A DNA stretch of 64,000 nucleotides from Acetivibrio ethanolgignens (GCF_001461035.1 NZ_LNAM01000153.1:1-64000); one strand, 5' to 3'. Positions 44,067-53,301 are shown, counted from the stretch's first letter. Notes: a model not told the origin generated them from the letters alone. A program made the numbers and translations.

Positions 44067-44780
44067 CTATGCTTTATGACCGCCAATCTGTGCATTGCGG
44101 TCTTTAGCGGTTGCACCTTCCTGAAGATTCATTCCCTTCAAAATGGCGTTCTTTCCAAATTTTTTCTTTATCGTCAATACTGCCTGTTGCATTTTCTTTT
44201 CACGCTCCAGCGCAGCATCTTCTTTCTCTTTTTCCTTCTCCAAAGCAGCATAATCAGTGAATAAATCCAGCTGCTCCACTTTATTTTCTTTCGGCACATC
44301 TGCTTCACAAATCACATGATTTGCGGATATGTTGAGTCTGCGTACCAAAAGAGATTTATCTACAATCCGGTCATATAGTTCCAAAACTGCATCTGTTACC
44401 AAGCGGGTAGAGGAAGTATATCTGCCTATATTGGCAGTTCCATGTGCGTGTTTTGGCACTTGCCGCCCATAACGGTCAGTAGTTATTTGATCTTTATATG
44501 CCTTGCGGCGCACAGGGTCAGACAGATTTTCAATATCATAGCCAACTGTCAACACAACCTGGTCAGTAACCAATCCCTTGTCCACCAAATCCAGCACAAG
44601 AAGATCCATCATCTCTCGAACAACCAGTCTTGCTTTTTCAAAATCATAGGGGCAATGCAGCACTTGGCCGGAGCCGACGCTATTACTTTCGGGCTTATAT
44701 TGCTTCACTTCCGCAATCGTGCATGGCTCCCATCCCCAGGCATGATCTATCAGCAATTCAGCATTGATGCCGAATAGTCT
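44067..44780 (-). pseudogene. UmuC/DinB-type Y-family polymerase, C-terminal remnant
   Basis: The frame opens with RLFGINAELLIDHAWGWEPCTI and runs through SGQVLHCPYDFEKARLVVREMMDLLVLDLVDKGLVTDQVVL to a Lys/Glu-rich end. This is the thumb/little-finger part of the Y-family polymerase found next to yolD in Clostridia elements. The catalytic palm is absent. The 5' end runs straight into the truncated pglX in another frame, with the changeover near 44,770-44,790. If translated, it would start inside the pglX end. Confidence 0.78.
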
Positions 44781-45277
44781 GCAATCCGTTGGAACATTCC
44801 CGGCAGGATCTTATTCAGCGCATTGCACTGAACAATGAGAAGGTAACGGTACAGCTCGTCCGTCTTTTCAGCATCCTTTAAGGCGTAGACCTTCTCCATA
44901 TCCATTCCGTCAAGCTCCAGATGGATTGCTTCGGCAAGGATCTGGGGCTTAAACCGGTTTTCTACATCTGTAAACACACGGACGTGAGAGGGCAGATAGC
45001 CGTTGACCTCCATAAAACGCAGGGCAGAAAAGCGGTTGAACCATGTGTAGGCAACCTCCTCCATAACCTGCTGGTATCCTTTATCCTGAATCTGGGCAAT
45101 CAGTGCCTGACGCTGTTTTTTTTCGTCAGCGGACAGAACCTTGCCATTCACACTGTCGGCAGAAGCATTTACCATGTTATCCTCGGCAATGCCATACTGT
45201 TCCGCTTTCATGGAAACACGGGCGATCAGCTCTGTCCGTGCCCAGACAGCATATTTTTTTATCGCATTTTTATCCAT
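44750..45277 (-). pseudogene. pglX: PglX (BREX methyltransferase) N-terminal remnant
   Basis: 175 residues that match the start of BREX-1 PglX: MDKNAIKKYAVWARTELIARV, YTWFNRFSALRFMEVNGYLPSHVRVFTD, LLIVQCNALNKILPGMFQRIADY. After that it turns into a UmuC-derived tail (SASMLNC) and stops. Full PglX has about 1,100-1,200 residues, so the methyltransferase core (NPPY) and the DNA-recognition part are gone. It follows the SEFIR gene at once, with GGAGG before its ATG. It cannot methylate DNA. Confidence 0.85.
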
Positions 45278-45280
45278 ACA

Positions 45281-46390
45281 TTATTCCTCCGGACTCATAA
45301 GAACTGCCTTGCAGGGATTCTCTTCCGTTATTTTTACCCCAGCTGTAACAGTTATTTCTTTCATTGGAATTGCATATTCAAAATCAAATTTCATATTCTC
45401 TATCGTAGCTCCCATAGATGGGATCTTTAATCCAACAGGAACTAAATAATATTTTCCAGCTTTGTTATACATATTCAAGAACTGATCTCTATTACCCGAA
45501 CCATTATTTTCATCCATCCATTGATAACGAGAAACCGTTGCCAAAAGCAGCTCTTGCATTTCTATTCCAGAACTACTTGCTCGACTAATGCTTGCGTCAA
45601 TATTTGCACCTATGTGCAGAAAATATCCTTTTCCATAATTTCTATCATAAGATTTATATACCCAGCATGTCTCAGGAAATGGCGGTACAATATAATCAAC
45701 TTTCAAAAAAGTATCTGCAAACTCCATATCTTTATAGTTTTTCTTCCACTCTTTGAAAATTTCTTTACCTGCCGAGTAATTTGCAAAGAATAATCCTATT
45801 GCAGGTGCATCGCCACCCCAAAGATATACTGTTCCTCTCCACTTTGCAGCGTTCCATTTTTCAAGGTTAATTGGCGAAGAAAAGAACATTGTTTTTCGCT
45901 TCTTTTCTGGTAATGGTTTTAATTCACCCAATGGAGGTTTTTTACTATTGGTAACACCTCTAAAACGCCAATACAGTCTTTCATATTGCTTTTCATCCGA
46001 AAGATTATAGTATGTGTACGGTTTCAACGGCGTAGGTATATACTGCTGATCATCCTCGTCGAAAAATGCCGCAATAAATTTATTTGTTTCTGCTGCTGAA
46101 TCATACAACATTTGATAAACAATATTTGCTTCCCAAACCACTCCTTTACCTTTTTTCTCCGAATAGAGTTTTTGATTATATGTTTCTTCGCACAGAACAA
46201 GAACAAATTCCGACTCAATTATTTGATGTTCCATCCATCGTGGCCATCCTTCAGAAGGTGCTTCCTCATACTGATCTATCATCGCATCAATACCTTCTGA
46301 GCGTAATCTATTTGCCAATTTTAATACTTTATCTTCATATGCTTGATTTTTATGTGCATACGAAATAAACACTTTTGGGTTATGATCCAT
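45281..46390 (-). CDS. SEFIR/TIR-like domain protein in the BREX locus
   Basis: A 369-residue protein. Residues 1-155 form a SEFIR domain: PKVFISYAHKNQAYEDKVLKLANRLRSEGIDAMIDQYE, then WPRWMEHQIIESEFVLVLCEETY and VVWEANIVYQMLY, with the conserved Glu of the TIR/SEFIR active region. Residues 160-369 are an unknown, mostly beta domain. Such proteins are NAD-consuming abortive-infection effectors in bacteria. It occupies the slot after brxC, with pglX' directly downstream. AGGAG precedes the ATG. The C-terminal part may be a sensor. Confidence 0.82.
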   Translation of the reverse strand: MDHNPKVFISYAHKNQAYEDKVLKLANRLRSEGIDAMIDQYEEAPSEGWPRWMEHQIIESEFVLVLCEETYNQKLYSEKKGKGVVWEANIVYQMLYDSAAETNKFIAAFFDEDDQQYIPTPLKPYTYYNLSDEKQYERLYWRFRGVTNSKKPPLGELKPLPEKKRKTMFFSSPINLEKWNAAKWRGTVYLWGGDAPAIGLFFANYSAGKEIFKEWKKNYKDMEFADTFLKVDYIVPPFPETCWVYKSYDRNYGKGYFLHIGANIDASISRASSSGIEMQELLLATVSRYQWMDENNGSGNRDQFLNMYNKAGKYYLVPVGLKIPSMGATIENMKFDFEYAIPMKEITVTAGVKITEENPCKAVLMSPEE

Positions 46391-46407
46391 ATTTATCTCC
46401 TAATCTT

Positions 46408-46890
46408 CTAAACTACCCACGCATCCCTGAAATTTGCCCGTATCGCAAACAGCGGAACAGGCAGCTTTCCTTTTGCCTTTTTTCCGTCAACGCTGTACGC
46501 TATAACTTTACATTCCTCGAAATGTTCTTTTTGACAATGCCATTGCATTGCATCCGCTTCCTGCTCCGATAGCGTATATATGGCATTGTGGTAGGGCAGA
46601 ATAATCCGGTTTTCTTCAGGCATATGGCAGTCTACTAATAGCCTTTTCTTGTAACAGATTTCAAAATTCTCCAACACAAAGGGCTTTTCTCCCATGTTAA
46701 AGATTTCGATTCCATGTTCCGAAGGGCTTGTTTTGACACGGTATTCTTTTTCTGTCAGCTCACTGTCTGGTGTAACCACCATCTGAAAGCAGAGCTTCGG
46801 TCGTTCTCGGATAACGGTTGTCAGTTCATTCAAAATCCATCCGATCACTACTCCAATAACGCCAATCAAAGCAGATATAAGTTCCATCAT
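46408..46890 (-). CDS. Membrane-anchored uncharacterised protein
   Basis: A 160-residue protein with one N-terminal membrane helix (LISALIGVIGVVIGWIL) and a soluble domain of about 135 residues with beta strands (HGIEIFNMGEKPFVLENFEI). It lies 17 bases upstream of the SEFIR gene and 21 bases downstream of brxC. Its position suggests it works with the SEFIR protein, perhaps as a membrane partner. No family recognised. Confidence 0.65.
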   Translation of the reverse strand: MMELISALIGVIGVVIGWILNELTTVIRERPKLCFQMVVTPDSELTEKEYRVKTSPSEHGIEIFNMGEKPFVLENFEICYKKRLLVDCHMPEENRIILPYHNAIYTLSEQEADAMQWHCQKEHFEECKVIAYSVDGKKAKGKLPVPLFAIRANFRDAWVV

Positions 46891-46911
46891 GGTTCGAGGT
46901 CTCCTTACGGG

Positions 46912-49900
46912 TTAATTCAGCTTGATACCATCACAATTTTTCAGCAATGCTTTCAGCTGGGCACGAATCTTCTCCACATACTCATCTACATCTGCTTCGC
47001 TCTCCAGCGTTTTCGCCTGAAATACAACCTGACGGTTATAAGCCTTAATCACTTTCTTCGGTACCGGTTTATCGCCTGCACCAGTGTTTACTGGCGGTTT
47101 CGGCGGAGCAGGAGGGGCAAGGAGGGATTCAATCCTGTCCACGGTATTGTCCTTGTATTGACACATCGGCAGGAACATACCATCCAGCAGAGCAAGGCTC
47201 TTGCAGTCGGCTATTTTCGTTTTGCATCCTGTAAAGTAGGTGTCAGATGTAGCAATCACGTTGGATGCCTTTGCATCACCATGAGCGGCAGTATGGGTTT
47301 CCTCCATACACTGACGAACGATTTCAAGAACCTCCAGACGTTTTTCGTCCAGCATTTTGTCATGGGCAGTCTGTACTGTTGCCATCAGGGCATTCAGCTC
47401 TGGAATCCGCTTATAGTTAAACTTAGAGCCGGACTGAACCATGATGATCAGCCGAATTGTATTCAAAGCCTTATGTGCTTCCTCGTCCTTTGCAATGTAA
47501 TCCAGGTCGGTACGCAGCTCCTGCTCAAAACGAACAGCAGAATCAAAGACCATAACCTGATTCTTGAAGAAGTTCTCCACACTGACCATCGCCTCTTTGC
47601 TGTCGTAAAGAGTGTCCTGTTTCTTTACGACACGCTCAACAAGGGCAAGATTGTCTTTTCTTTGAGAGAGAACATCATCCATCAGACTGATTGCAGTCTG
47701 TACCAGACCTCGATCCGGATACTTGCGATCTTCATACCGGTTATTTAACTGCGTGTAATGCTCTTTCTGAGCAGAAAATTTCTCAACGATAAATTTAATT
47801 AAACCATCCTCGTCATCCGGTACATCCATTACATCAAAGTAATCCCTCAGGAAGTCTTTGGCTTCCTTCATCATGGTTATGGAAACCATCTTGCGCTTAC
47901 TGATGGAGGTCTTACCAATCTCACTCTTTTTACGAAGCATATCGGGAAGCTTCGGATCATCGGGCTGAATGGTATTCCCAGCATATTTGATGGTTACTTT
48001 CTGGTCATAAATCAGACTGGCTGCGACTGCAGCAATGTCGATTTCTTTCCAGCCGTATGGAATGCCGCTGTAACGGCTCTGAATATCTGCCATTGAAGTA
48101 GGCAGGTTCTTCATTGCCTGCATTTCCAAAAACTCTTCCATTGCAGAAGCTGCATCCCGGTTCGGCTCTGTGCCGGGAATCATCTGTTCTGACCCATTCA
48201 GGATGGATACAATATCCGCATCAGAAGCGGCATTCTTTGTAATCAGATCGAGCTTGCTATACACATGGGAAACCAGATATTCCAAAGACTGGTCGATCTT
48301 GCTCCTGGCATTTCCAGCCTTAATTTCCAAATGTTCGCCATCCACATAGAACTGTGCGGATTCAATCGCTGATTTCAAATCATCCATTGCTGACAGTTCA
48401 TATTTGCTGGCTTCTTCCTGCTGGTCACGGATAATATCCTGCACAGACTTCGGCAGCTGACTGACATTGCGCTGTTTCACATACTTACGAATCTTCATAG
48501 CACTTTCCAGTGATTCGTAATAAGGCGTTTCTGCCAGAACAACAATCGCCTCGTTTCCCTTAGATTCTGTCATTAGATGCAGCTCGGACTTGTCAGAGGC
48601 ATCGGTCGCCACAGTCAGGAAACGCAGCCGCATTCCACCAGTTGCCACACCAACAGTAATGCCATCTACCATCTGATCAAATGGAAAGTCATAAATTCCA
48701 TATCGGAACTTTTTCGTGGTGAAAATATCACCGTAAATCATCTGAGCAATCCGCTCCACAATCGAAGCTGTGTCTACCGGTGTGTTCTTAATTTCACGCT
48801 GAATATCCTGCTCTTCATCCGTCAGGAAATTATAGGTGTCGCCTGTTCTGCCAATATAGTTCTGGCTCATCAAACGGTTGAGACATTCCCGGACAGCTTC
48901 TCTCATTGTGATTTTATCCATACGAATATCGTCTGCCATCAGAATGACGATGTTATCCAGATTCGCAGGAATATCATCAATGTAACGAATCAGATAAAGG
49001 AGCTTCAGCACATCCACATCCTGCTGTTCGATACCATCACCATTGTCCGCAGCTTTCTGGCAACGCTCAATTACCCGGCGAATCGAACCGTCCAGGAAGG
49101 TATGTACGGTATCATAGAAACGGAAGAAGGGTACAAGTGCATACTCATCCTTCTCCTGAACTTTCTGTGCTGCTTCCTGAAAGCCGGACAGCATGGAACG
49201 CTCACCGCCGGACAAATGCTTACCGGAATTTCCATGCTTACGGATTTCTGCAAACACCTTCTGCATGATAATAAACTGATATGGTACGAATGGAAAATTC
49301 TCAGAGAATTCCATCGGGCCGGAGTATCCTTTAATGTCCAGAATAGAGCCGCTGAAGCTGAACAGGTTGCGAAGAACAGAATCGTTCTGATCATAAACCC
49401 GTTCCAAAATTTGACCTGCCGGCGGTGTTTTTTTCAGAATACGTTTCTGAATCACTTCATCCACAGAGGAAGAAGAAAGGCTCAAACGAACTTTAAAGCG
49501 AGCCTGAATGCGGGAGAACTCATCCGCACGTACTTTGATGATCTCATCAATGACCTCCTGTCCAGTGCAAACGACCCAGATTTTGCCGCCACATTCACTT
49601 CCGATTTTTTCGGTCAGAGACTGGAGGTTCAACAGCATATCGGTGTCAGTACCGACATACTGACCAACTTCGTCAATCATAAACAGCAGACGGAAGTTTG
49701 CGGGTTTAGAATCCACATAGGCTTTCATATCTGCAACAAGCTGTGCTATGGAAAGGTCTGTAGCAGATTTATCATTAAACCAGGCCCGTGCATCTTCCTC
49801 GCTCATATCCAAAACTTCCATCAGAGTCGGAATAATGAACTTGCCATTAAAAGCAAAGGCACGGCGGGTTTCCATCCAGGTCTTGCCCTTCTTTTCTTCA

Positions 49901-50451
49901 AACACACGACGAAATTCCTCAGTCTTGCCCTGCTGATCAATATAGCGCTCAAGCATAGCAACTTTCAGATTTTCCCCGTAGTATCCAAGATGGGTATAGA
50001 ACATTTTTGCAAAAACACGAAGTACCGCCGTCTTATCCTTTGTAATGGAACCTTCGATGTCAATGTTAAACAGAATCGTTTCTGTCATTCCTTTTGTCGC
50101 ACGGTCAATCATCATAAAGGTAGCGGGATCGTCCTCAAACTTTTTTCGGAATCGCTCCACACTGCGAATACCTTTGACTTCTTTGTTCTCCAGCAAATAA
50201 GATAGCATTTTCAGGAAGTGAGATTTACCACTTCCAAAAAAGCCAGAAATCCAGACACCCATATCAGAGGTCGGCTGGTCAAAGGCGTCTCCGTAATAGT
50301 TGAAAAAAGTAATGAAGTGTTTCTTCAATTCCTTCGTAATCACGTATTCATTTAATTCCTGCTCAATGACATCATCGGCAGCCTGGTCAACCTTAATGAC
50401 TCCATTGATTTTGCGGTTGATGTCGTCCGCAAACATTTCACGAATGATCAT
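46912..50451 (-). CDS. brxC: BrxC, BREX P-loop ATPase
   Basis: A 1,179-residue AAA-type ATPase. Walker A is GFFGSGKS at 70-77, FLKMLSYLLE follows, and a Walker B-like LLFMIDEVGQYVGTD lies near residue 260. Starts MIIREMFADDINRKINGVIKVDQ, as BrxC proteins do. It is an essential BREX component; homologues form large assemblies with the methyltransferase and phosphatase. AAGGAGG precedes the ATG. It appears intact, although PglX and PglZ are missing here. Confidence 0.92.
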   Translation of the reverse strand: MIIREMFADDINRKINGVIKVDQAADDVIEQELNEYVITKELKKHFITFFNYYGDAFDQPTSDMGVWISGFFGSGKSHFLKMLSYLLENKEVKGIRSVERFRKKFEDDPATFMMIDRATKGMTETILFNIDIEGSITKDKTAVLRVFAKMFYTHLGYYGENLKVAMLERYIDQQGKTEEFRRVFEEKKGKTWMETRRAFAFNGKFIIPTLMEVLDMSEEDARAWFNDKSATDLSIAQLVADMKAYVDSKPANFRLLFMIDEVGQYVGTDTDMLLNLQSLTEKIGSECGGKIWVVCTGQEVIDEIIKVRADEFSRIQARFKVRLSLSSSSVDEVIQKRILKKTPPAGQILERVYDQNDSVLRNLFSFSGSILDIKGYSGPMEFSENFPFVPYQFIIMQKVFAEIRKHGNSGKHLSGGERSMLSGFQEAAQKVQEKDEYALVPFFRFYDTVHTFLDGSIRRVIERCQKAADNGDGIEQQDVDVLKLLYLIRYIDDIPANLDNIVILMADDIRMDKITMREAVRECLNRLMSQNYIGRTGDTYNFLTDEEQDIQREIKNTPVDTASIVERIAQMIYGDIFTTKKFRYGIYDFPFDQMVDGITVGVATGGMRLRFLTVATDASDKSELHLMTESKGNEAIVVLAETPYYESLESAMKIRKYVKQRNVSQLPKSVQDIIRDQQEEASKYELSAMDDLKSAIESAQFYVDGEHLEIKAGNARSKIDQSLEYLVSHVYSKLDLITKNAASDADIVSILNGSEQMIPGTEPNRDAASAMEEFLEMQAMKNLPTSMADIQSRYSGIPYGWKEIDIAAVAASLIYDQKVTIKYAGNTIQPDDPKLPDMLRKKSEIGKTSISKRKMVSITMMKEAKDFLRDYFDVMDVPDDEDGLIKFIVEKFSAQKEHYTQLNNRYEDRKYPDRGLVQTAISLMDDVLSQRKDNLALVERVVKKQDTLYDSKEAMVSVENFFKNQVMVFDSAVRFEQELRTDLDYIAKDEEAHKALNTIRLIIMVQSGSKFNYKRIPELNALMATVQTAHDKMLDEKRLEVLEIVRQCMEETHTAAHGDAKASNVIATSDTYFTGCKTKIADCKSLALLDGMFLPMCQYKDNTVDRIESLLAPPAPPKPPVNTGAGDKPVPKKVIKAYNRQVVFQAKTLESEADVDEYVEKIRAQLKALLKNCDGIKLN

Positions 50452-50463
50452 GGCTTTTCCTCC

Positions 50464-51021
50464 TTAGATTACATTAAATGCCCGATAATAGTCGTTGGGC
50501 TGAAGCCTGTTAAACAGTTTTACATGACGGCCATCAAATTCTCCCGGATACATAACAAGAATTGGGATATCCGAGAAATGCGGCTGCAGCGCTTCCAGAA
50601 GAGCATGGATTCTCATAAAAGGGAATACCTCGCCCACACCGGTCAGCATTAAAACATCACCAGGTTCGTGCGGCTCATACTGGATTTTCTCAATAAATTC
50701 TCCTTCTCCTACAGCAGAATGAAGCTGCTCCAGAAGATATCCACTTCCGTCCGCCACTTCCATATCTGGTATCTCGTCTGTGATGTCCATATCATCGCAA
50801 ATGGACAGGAAAATATCATAGAGATTACAAATTTTCAGATGACAGTTCAAGCTCTGGTCTGTTGTGAGTTGCTCGACAAAATGCCGGACTGTCATTTCTT
50901 TTTCAGGCTCATAGCAGAAAATACGTATATTTACTTCATTGCTTAATCCTTTTCCTTCCAGAAACTCAGGCTCCTGGATTAAAGCCCGGACTTTATCCAG
51001 GCGTTCCTTTATGTCACTCAT
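50464..51021 (-). CDS. brxB: BrxB (DUF1788)
   Basis: A 185-residue protein with the DUF1788 pattern: DIKERLDKVRALIQEPEFLEGKGLSNEVN, then GDVLMLTGVGEVFPFMRIHALLEAL and ILVMYPGEFDG. Length and position between brxA and brxC fit BREX type 1. The biochemical role of BrxB is not established. GGAGGGATC precedes the ATG. Confidence 0.92.
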   Translation of the reverse strand: MSDIKERLDKVRALIQEPEFLEGKGLSNEVNIRIFCYEPEKEMTVRHFVEQLTTDQSLNCHLKICNLYDIFLSICDDMDITDEIPDMEVADGSGYLLEQLHSAVGEGEFIEKIQYEPHEPGDVLMLTGVGEVFPFMRIHALLEALQPHFSDIPILVMYPGEFDGRHVKLFNRLQPNDYYRAFNVI

Positions 51022-51032
51022 AAAGATCCCTC

Positions 51033-51638
51033 CTATGAGAAGCAGTTGAATGCAGGCAAAGCGGATAAATCTCCATTGCTTCTGATGGCATTTTCTAAAA
51101 TCGGTTGCAGCCAGACAGGATTCAAATGATCTGATTTCAGGTTATCCAGATATTCTGTTTCTACCAGAACTCTCGCAAGAACCTGCTTCAATTTCGTAAT
51201 TGTATTATCGCTCCAGGTGGCAACAGTGTCATCCTGTTCCTGTAAACGCATAAAATAAGTATTCAAGTCTATCTTACCAAATGAGCTGTCCCTTAATCGG
51301 TACTTCTCACCAATCACCGTAATCATAAATTCCCAGACAAGGCGGCTTTGCTTCATCATTGCATACAGACAAATCTGTTTTGCCACATCTGCAGGCTGAA
51401 TAGAAATTGCCTGAATGAGTGATTCATCCTCCATTGCTCGAAGCCGTTTTATGCAGGCTCTGGCGATTCTTGAAATCGTCTTTTCTGTCGGATACTGAAA
51501 AAGGTTTTCCTCAGCAATCCTGCTAACTACTTCTGCGTCCTCCAGTCCTTCACATATCAGTTTTGCTGTTGTACGCATTTCATAAAACAGGAATGGTTCC
51601 CTGGTCAGAGAAGCGATATATGGGTATGTACTATCCAT
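51033..51638 (-). CDS. brxA: BrxA (DUF1819)
   Basis: A 201-residue, largely helical protein: YIASLTREPFLFYEMRTTAKLICEGL at the start, ISRIARACIKRL in the middle. Homologues are DNA-binding proteins related in fold to NusB. It follows the XRE gene by 12 bases and precedes brxB by 11, so the order XRE-brxA-brxB-brxC is one operon. AAGGAGG precedes the ATG. Confidence 0.92.
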   Translation of the reverse strand: MDSTYPYIASLTREPFLFYEMRTTAKLICEGLEDAEVVSRIAEENLFQYPTEKTISRIARACIKRLRAMEDESLIQAISIQPADVAKQICLYAMMKQSRLVWEFMITVIGEKYRLRDSSFGKIDLNTYFMRLQEQDDTVATWSDNTITKLKQVLARVLVETEYLDNLKSDHLNPVWLQPILENAIRSNGDLSALPAFNCFS

Positions 51639-51650
51639 GTTGAAGCCTCC

Positions 51651-51869
51651 TTATTCTTGCTCAGATGACTCCGAGACCACTTCCATGATGTCATCAAAAG
51701 AACAGTTCAGTGCACAACATATTTTTTCAAGTGTATCTGTGTTTACGTTGTCCCCACGGTTCAATTTGTTGATCGTATAAGAACTGATATTTGCTTTCTC
51801 CGCTAAATCTTTCTTTTTCATGTCTTTATCAATCAACAGTTTCCAAAGCCTCTTATAGCTGACAGCCAT
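51651..51869 (-). CDS. XRE-family regulator of the BREX operon
   Basis: A 72-residue single HTH protein: LWKLLIDKDMKKKDLAEKANISSYTINKLNRGDNVNTDTLEKICCAL. It leads the BREX operon, so it probably autoregulates it. This is not BrxR (a WYL-domain protein) but a small Cro-like repressor. ATG at 51869; a GTG 9 bases upstream is an alternative. Confidence 0.85.
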   Translation of the reverse strand: MAVSYKRLWKLLIDKDMKKKDLAEKANISSYTINKLNRGDNVNTDTLEKICCALNCSFDDIMEVVSESSEQE

Positions 51870-52016
51870 GTACTTCACCGATCCTTTCTTGTCAACTCTG
51901 CTAAGTATACTTGCACTATTTTACATTATACCACAAACTCGCTCATTTTCAATGGATAATGTTGTGATAGCTCTGTTTTCATTGAATATTTTAATGATTT
52001 CTTTGTTTATATGATC

Positions 52017-52202
52017 TTAATACTTTTTAGGAAGGTTTAAATACTCTCGGACCCGATTCACAAATTGGCAAGCAGTGTAAACCTGTACAGGTTCACTCAT
52101 TTTCTCGATTTTCCCTCTGGTGCAATCTTCGCAAATTTGCTTGTTGGGGCAGCATCCCCAATCCCCTTTGAACGGTATCTGCGATACCGGCTGCTCGTTC
52201 AT
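52017..52202 (-). CDS. Small Cys-rich protein
   Basis: A 61-residue protein with five cysteines (GDWGCCPNKQICEDCTRG, ACQFV), likely a zinc knuckle. It lies between the BREX operon and an XRE gene, on the same strand. A longer frame starts at 52244. The ribosome site is weak. Function unknown. Confidence 0.45.
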   Translation of the reverse strand: MNEQPVSQIPFKGDWGCCPNKQICEDCTRGKIEKMSEPVQVYTACQFVNRVREYLNLPKKY

Positions 52203-52278
52203 TCTGAACGCTTCAACATAAAAGAAAAGAACCCGGACTGCCATTTAGCATCCAGGTTCAAGAATCACTTTCATATAA

Positions 52279-52605
52279 TTAGTTTGTCTTTTCAATCCAG
52301 CCGATGAAGGTGATGACCTTTTCGAGATCTTCCTCACTCATGGTTCTCAGCTTCTCGCACAATTCACGATACGGAGTATTCGCATCGTCCAGCGGGGCGA
52401 AAAATTCTGCCGGTGTCATATCAAAATACGAGATGATATTGAACAGTTCCCTGAGAGACGGCAAGGCTGCTCCGCTGGTTATTCCACGAATGTACGAGCC
52501 ACTCTTATCCAAATCCAAGCTCATCTTGTGTTCGGAAATATTCTTTGCTATTCTCAGTTCAGTAATCCTGATACGAATAAATTCATCATACTGCGTGTTG
52601 GCCAT
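52279..52605 (-). CDS. XRE-family regulator
   Basis: A 108-residue Cro/CI-like protein: IRITELRIAKNISEHKMSLDLDKSGSYIRGITSGAALPSLRELFNIISYF, then a helical tail. It is divergent from the SLOG-domain gene at 52770, with 164 bases between them. GGAGGGAC precedes the ATG. Confidence 0.85.
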   Translation of the reverse strand: MANTQYDEFIRIRITELRIAKNISEHKMSLDLDKSGSYIRGITSGAALPSLRELFNIISYFDMTPAEFFAPLDDANTPYRELCEKLRTMSEEDLEKVITFIGWIEKTN

Positions 52606-52769
52606 TCCTGTCCCTCCTTCCCCGATTATTGTAGTATGAATTTGAAGGCGGCGTTGGTAGTGAGAAAATGAATTTTCTCTTTATCCTTTTCTGTATTGGT
52701 GATATAATTACCAATATCGGTTTTTGATTGGCGATACCAGTACCAAGCATCTCCAAAGGAGAGATTTTT

Positions 52770-53234
52770 ATGAATTTATTCGCTGTCAGTTTCTTTGGAC
52801 ACAGAGAAGTTGATGATCCGTTTGTGACTGAGCGACAGTTGGAATCAATCATCTGTGAGCTGCTTCTTACCAAAGAATATGTCGAGTTCCTTGTTGGACG
52901 AGACGGAGAATTTGATCAGCTTGTTTCATCAACGGTCCGCAGATGCAAGCGAACCATCCGTGATGACAACAGTTCTCTCGTTCTTGTACTGCCATATATG
53001 ACGGCAGAATACCGGAATAATGAACAGTCATTTCATGAGTATTATGATGAAATTGAAATCTGTCTCGAATCCTCAAAAAAGCACTTCAAGTCCGCCCATC
53101 AAGTCAGAAATCGGTTCATGGTTGACCGGTCGGATTTGGTTATTTTCTGCGTAGAACACAATTCTGGCGGAGCTTATCAGACCATGCAATATGCAAAGAG
53201 TTGCCCGACAAATGGACAACCAATAGCACTTTGA
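52770..53234 (+). CDS. SLOG/DUF1273-type nucleotide-binding protein
   Basis: A 154-residue protein starting FAVSFFGHREVDDP, the GHR motif of YpsA/DUF1273 SLOG proteins, with DLVIFCVEHNSGGAYQTMQYAK near the end. SLOG domains bind nucleotides or derivatives and often serve as sensors in defence systems. AAAGGAGA precedes the ATG at 52770. The usual C-terminal strand is replaced by CPTNGQPIAL, so it may be cut by the IS-derived DNA that follows. Confidence 0.72.
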   Translation: MNLFAVSFFGHREVDDPFVTERQLESIICELLLTKEYVEFLVGRDGEFDQLVSSTVRRCKRTIRDDNSSLVLVLPYMTAEYRNNEQSFHEYYDEIEICLESSKKHFKSAHQVRNRFMVDRSDLVIFCVEHNSGGAYQTMQYAKSCPTNGQPIAL

Positions 53235-53238
53235 AAAC

Positions 53239-53268
53239 TTAACACATTAACCTCAAATATAGTATAAT
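53239..53268 (+). promoter_or_regulatory. Promoter of the IS-derived chimera
   Basis: TTAACA (53239-53244), 18 bases, TATAAT (53263-53268), about 33 bases ahead of the chimera start, with GAGGAG before the ATG. It most likely belongs to the captured transposase 5' end. Confidence 0.55.
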
Positions 53269-53301
53269 AGAGACAGATTTTAAACGAGGAGTGTACAACA
53301 A

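Noticed and set aside
44750-45277. Working PglX methyltransferase
   Set aside because: Only the N-terminal 170 residues remain; there is no SAM-binding or NPPY motif.
46714-47748. 344-codon plus-strand frame opposite the brxC end
   Set aside because: Antisense to brxC and the membrane protein gene, no ribosome site, composition typical of a shadow frame.
48577-50205. 542-codon open frame on the plus strand opposite brxC
   Set aside because: It lies wholly inside brxC, which has clear ATPase motifs and a strong ribosome site. The antisense translation is full of His/Asn/Cys runs without domain features.
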